This document shows positions 5,594 to 7,440 of a DNA stretch of 7,440 nucleotides, one piece after another. Position 1 is the stretch's first letter, and the number at the start of each line of letters is the position of its first letter. Source of the DNA: Dehalococcoidia bacterium UBA1123 (lineage in GTDB: Bacteria; Chloroflexota; Dehalococcoidia; Lucifugimonadales; UBA1123); the NCBI GenBank assembly GCA_002313895.1, contig DCAW01000061.1:5773-13212 (forward strand), read 5' to 3'. The translations under genes were made by a program, and so were the position numbers. The notes beneath the pieces were generated by a model that was not told the origin of the DNA, did no database searches, and saw only the letters and a list, made by a program, of their open reading frames with translations.

Positions 5594-7440
5594 ATGGACA
5601 TGTCTAATAATATGGCTAATCAGTTGCGGCGCAAGTGGATTCTCGGAGCGCTTGCTCTGATCGTCTTGGGACTGATCGCCGCCTGTGGCCAAAGCAATTC
5701 AACTATCGTCAAGCCTCCTGCGCCGACAACCGAGGCTGTGCCAACGCCGACGTCTGAGCCGGTTATGGCTCCTCAACCTCAATCCACAGCGTTGCCTCAG
5801 CCGACTTTGACGCCACCGACACCGGTTCCTACTGAAAACACGTCTACGCCCATCGAGGCGCCGACGGCCAGTGCTAAATCGACGCCTGTGCCTGTGCCAG
5901 ACACCTCGACTCCGGTTCCAGAGCCGGAGCCTGTTCCGCGCCCAGCATCGCCCTCTCTGAAGACTCCGACGCCCGCGCCCAAAGCAACACCATTCGTTTA
6001 TGCTCTGCCGCCAGTTGACCGTGATCTGTTCAACCTGGCTCTAAGGCTTCGTCCTGAGAAAGATATTCCCAATTCACGTATCATCGCCACATCGGCAGTC
6101 CCATTGGAAGTTGGGCATCAGGACTCCTTCTTCCTCACCAATCTGACGGACGGGACGTCACGCTCCATCAACGCCACTGTGCAGGTGGTCAGCGAACATG
6201 CCAATTGGTACGTGGACAATGACGTGAACATACCTGCACAAGACCTAAAAAAGGCCGCCCGGATATACGAGGATCAGGTCCGCCCTGCGGTGGTGAGCGC
6301 TCTAGGTGACATCTGGAATCCAGGGATTGACGGCGACCCGCGCCTGAACATCCTTCACGCCAATCTGTCCGGCGCGGCGGGTTACTATGGCTCTAGGGAT
6401 GAGTTTCCTCGACAGGTGCATCCCAACAGCAACGAACGCGAGATCATATACATGGACGCCCGCAGCCTGAAGGCTGGATCTGACCTCTACATGGGCGTTC
6501 TGGCTCACGAACTCCAGCACGCCATCCACTGGAACCAGGATATCGGCGAGGAGGCGTGGGTGAACGAGGGCCTATCTGAGTACGCCACAAACCTGGCTGG
6601 GTACAGGGCGCAATCTCAGGACTCTTTCCTCAAACGTCCACAAGTGCAGCTAAACTCGTGGCCGACCGACATTCAGACCAGCTTCCCTCATTATGGAGCG
6701 TCGGTTCTGTTCTTCACGTACCTGTCCCAACATTACGGCGGCCCGGAGGGAATGGGAGAGCTTGTTCGACAGCAGTTGGATGGTGTCGCCGGAGTGAACG
6801 CCTATCTGGCCCAATATGAAACGACCTTCACCGAAGTGTTTCAGAACTGGGTTGTCGCCAATTATCTGGACGCCTCCACTGGCCCATACGGTTACCCTGA
6901 CACTGACGTCGAGCTACAAAACGCGGCCAAAGTTTCTCGCGCGGCATCGCTCAGGGAGAGACAGCCCCAGTTCTCAGCGCAGTACTATGACCTGTCAGCC
7001 TTGGGAGGCCATGTAACCCTGCTATTCCAAGGCGCCACCACGACCCGTCTTGTTGGCAACGGCTGCCACGACGGAAAGTCGTGCTGGTGGGGAGGAATGG
7101 CCGACTCCATAGATTCCACCCTCACTGGGCGGTTCGACCTGTCAGGCTTGAACGAAGCGAGCCTGAAATTCGATATCTGGTATGACATCGAACGAGGCTG
7201 GGACTACGCCTACGTCGAGGTGTCCAAAGACGATGGGCAGACCTGGGACATTCTTCGTATGTCACGGTCAACAAAGTACAATCCCACCGGAAACAGCTAC
7301 GGCCACGGCTACACCGGCTCCAGTGGAGTCTGGGTGGACGAATTTGTGGACCTGACATCCTACGTTGGCGGCGAAGTTCTGATAAGGTTCGAGTACGTGA
7401 CCGATGACGCGGCCCATCTCGATGGCGTAGTGATTGATAA
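5594..7440 (+). CDS. Lipoprotein metallopeptidase (gluzincin, M30/InhA-like), open at right edge
   Basis: At least 615 residues, with no stop before the window ends. Arg/Lys at 12-14 and a hydrophobic stretch (15-30) end in the lipobox IAAC, so Cys31 would be lipidated and the protein surface-anchored. Residues about 40-133 are a Pro/Thr-rich stalk. The peptidase domain has HELQH (305-309, catalytic Glu306) and NEGLSEYA (Glu325 as likely third zinc ligand), a pattern most like M30 hyicolysin-type gluzincins. From about residue 490 (cysteines 491 and 497, then WWGGMADS) the sequence resembles the C-terminal domain of immune inhibitor A (M6) proteins, with DGQTW and a final HLDGVVIDN. It probably degrades extracellular protein. 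ATG 5594 follows an in-frame TAG directly; ATGs at 5600 and 5612 are alternatives, and no clear ribosome site is seen. Family assignment is by motif and is not certain between M30, M6 and relatives. Confidence 0.88.
   Translation, partial: MDMSNNMANQLRRKWILGALALIVLGLIAACGQSNSTIVKPPAPTTEAVPTPTSEPVMAPQPQSTALPQPTLTPPTPVPTENTSTPIEAPTASAKSTPVPVPDTSTPVPEPEPVPRPASPSLKTPTPAPKATPFVYALPPVDRDLFNLALRLRPEKDIPNSRIIATSAVPLEVGHQDSFFLTNLTDGTSRSINATVQVVSEHANWYVDNDVNIPAQDLKKAARIYEDQVRPAVVSALGDIWNPGIDGDPRLNILHANLSGAAGYYGSRDEFPRQVHPNSNEREIIYMDARSLKAGSDLYMGVLAHELQHAIHWNQDIGEEAWVNEGLSEYATNLAGYRAQSQDSFLKRPQVQLNSWPTDIQTSFPHYGASVLFFTYLSQHYGGPEGMGELVRQQLDGVAGVNAYLAQYETTFTEVFQNWVVANYLDASTGPYGYPDTDVELQNAAKVSRAASLRERQPQFSAQYYDLSALGGHVTLLFQGATTTRLVGNGCHDGKSCWWGGMADSIDSTLTGRFDLSGLNEASLKFDIWYDIERGWDYAYVEVSKDDGQTWDILRMSRSTKYNPTGNSYGHGYTGSSGVWVDEFVDLTSYVGGEVLIRFEYVTDDAAHLDGVVID

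Noticed and set aside
5797..5982. Gly/Val-rich minus-strand frame opposite the lipoprotein stalk
   Set aside because: It is the antisense of a Pro/Thr-rich repeat-like stalk, which always yields such a frame.
5700..5995. Pro/Thr codon-rich tract as a DNA repeat array
   Set aside because: The units are irregular; it is low-complexity protein coding for a stalk, not a tandem repeat.

Overview
The window looks like a piece of a bacterial chromosome (or metagenomic contig) of moderately high GC. Frequent TTG/GTG starts, Shine-Dalgarno sites of the GGAGG type, one sigma70-like promoter, an extracytoplasmic lipoprotein with a Pro/Thr-rich stalk, and several protein styles (a short CxCxxC protein, a solo JAMM peptidase, an HTH protein with a Pro-rich linker) suggest the Chloroflexota, perhaps the Dehalococcoidia/SAR202 side. 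That placement rests on general style, not on a marker gene, and is tentative. There is no rRNA, tRNA, CRISPR array or recognisable transposase.

Layout. Left part (1-1774): a small cysteine-motif protein, a TTG-started JAMM/MPN+ metallopeptidase, then two broken genes placed head to head. One is the C-terminal half of an MFS transporter on the minus strand. The other is the C-terminal DNA-binding domain of an AraC-family regulator on the plus strand, which carries an internal frameshift. Both lose their 5' portions at almost the same point (about 1464-1476), so this looks like a deletion or rearrangement scar. A 356-base gene-free stretch follows and contains a strong 14-bp inverted repeat.

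Middle part (2131-4805): a secreted or membrane-anchored PDZ protein without a protease domain, a long GC-rich hairpin that probably ends its transcript, a good TTGACG-17-TAAGAT promoter, and a site-2 protease (M50) with two C-terminal CBS domains. PDZ and S2P proteins both belong to envelope proteolysis and signalling, but here they are separate transcription units and a functional link is only a guess.

Right part (4806-7440): a minus-strand HTH protein with a Pro-rich linker and coiled coil is divergent from a large plus-strand lipoprotein metallopeptidase. The latter has a HELQH...NEG zinc site and an InhA-like C-terminal domain, and runs off the right edge. The AT-rich region between them holds a perfect 17-bp palindrome, a candidate operator. 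I see no clearly new multi-gene system. The points most worth following are the gene-remnant junction, the structured repeat at 1986-2045, the palindrome in the divergent promoter region, and the open-ended lipoprotein peptidase.
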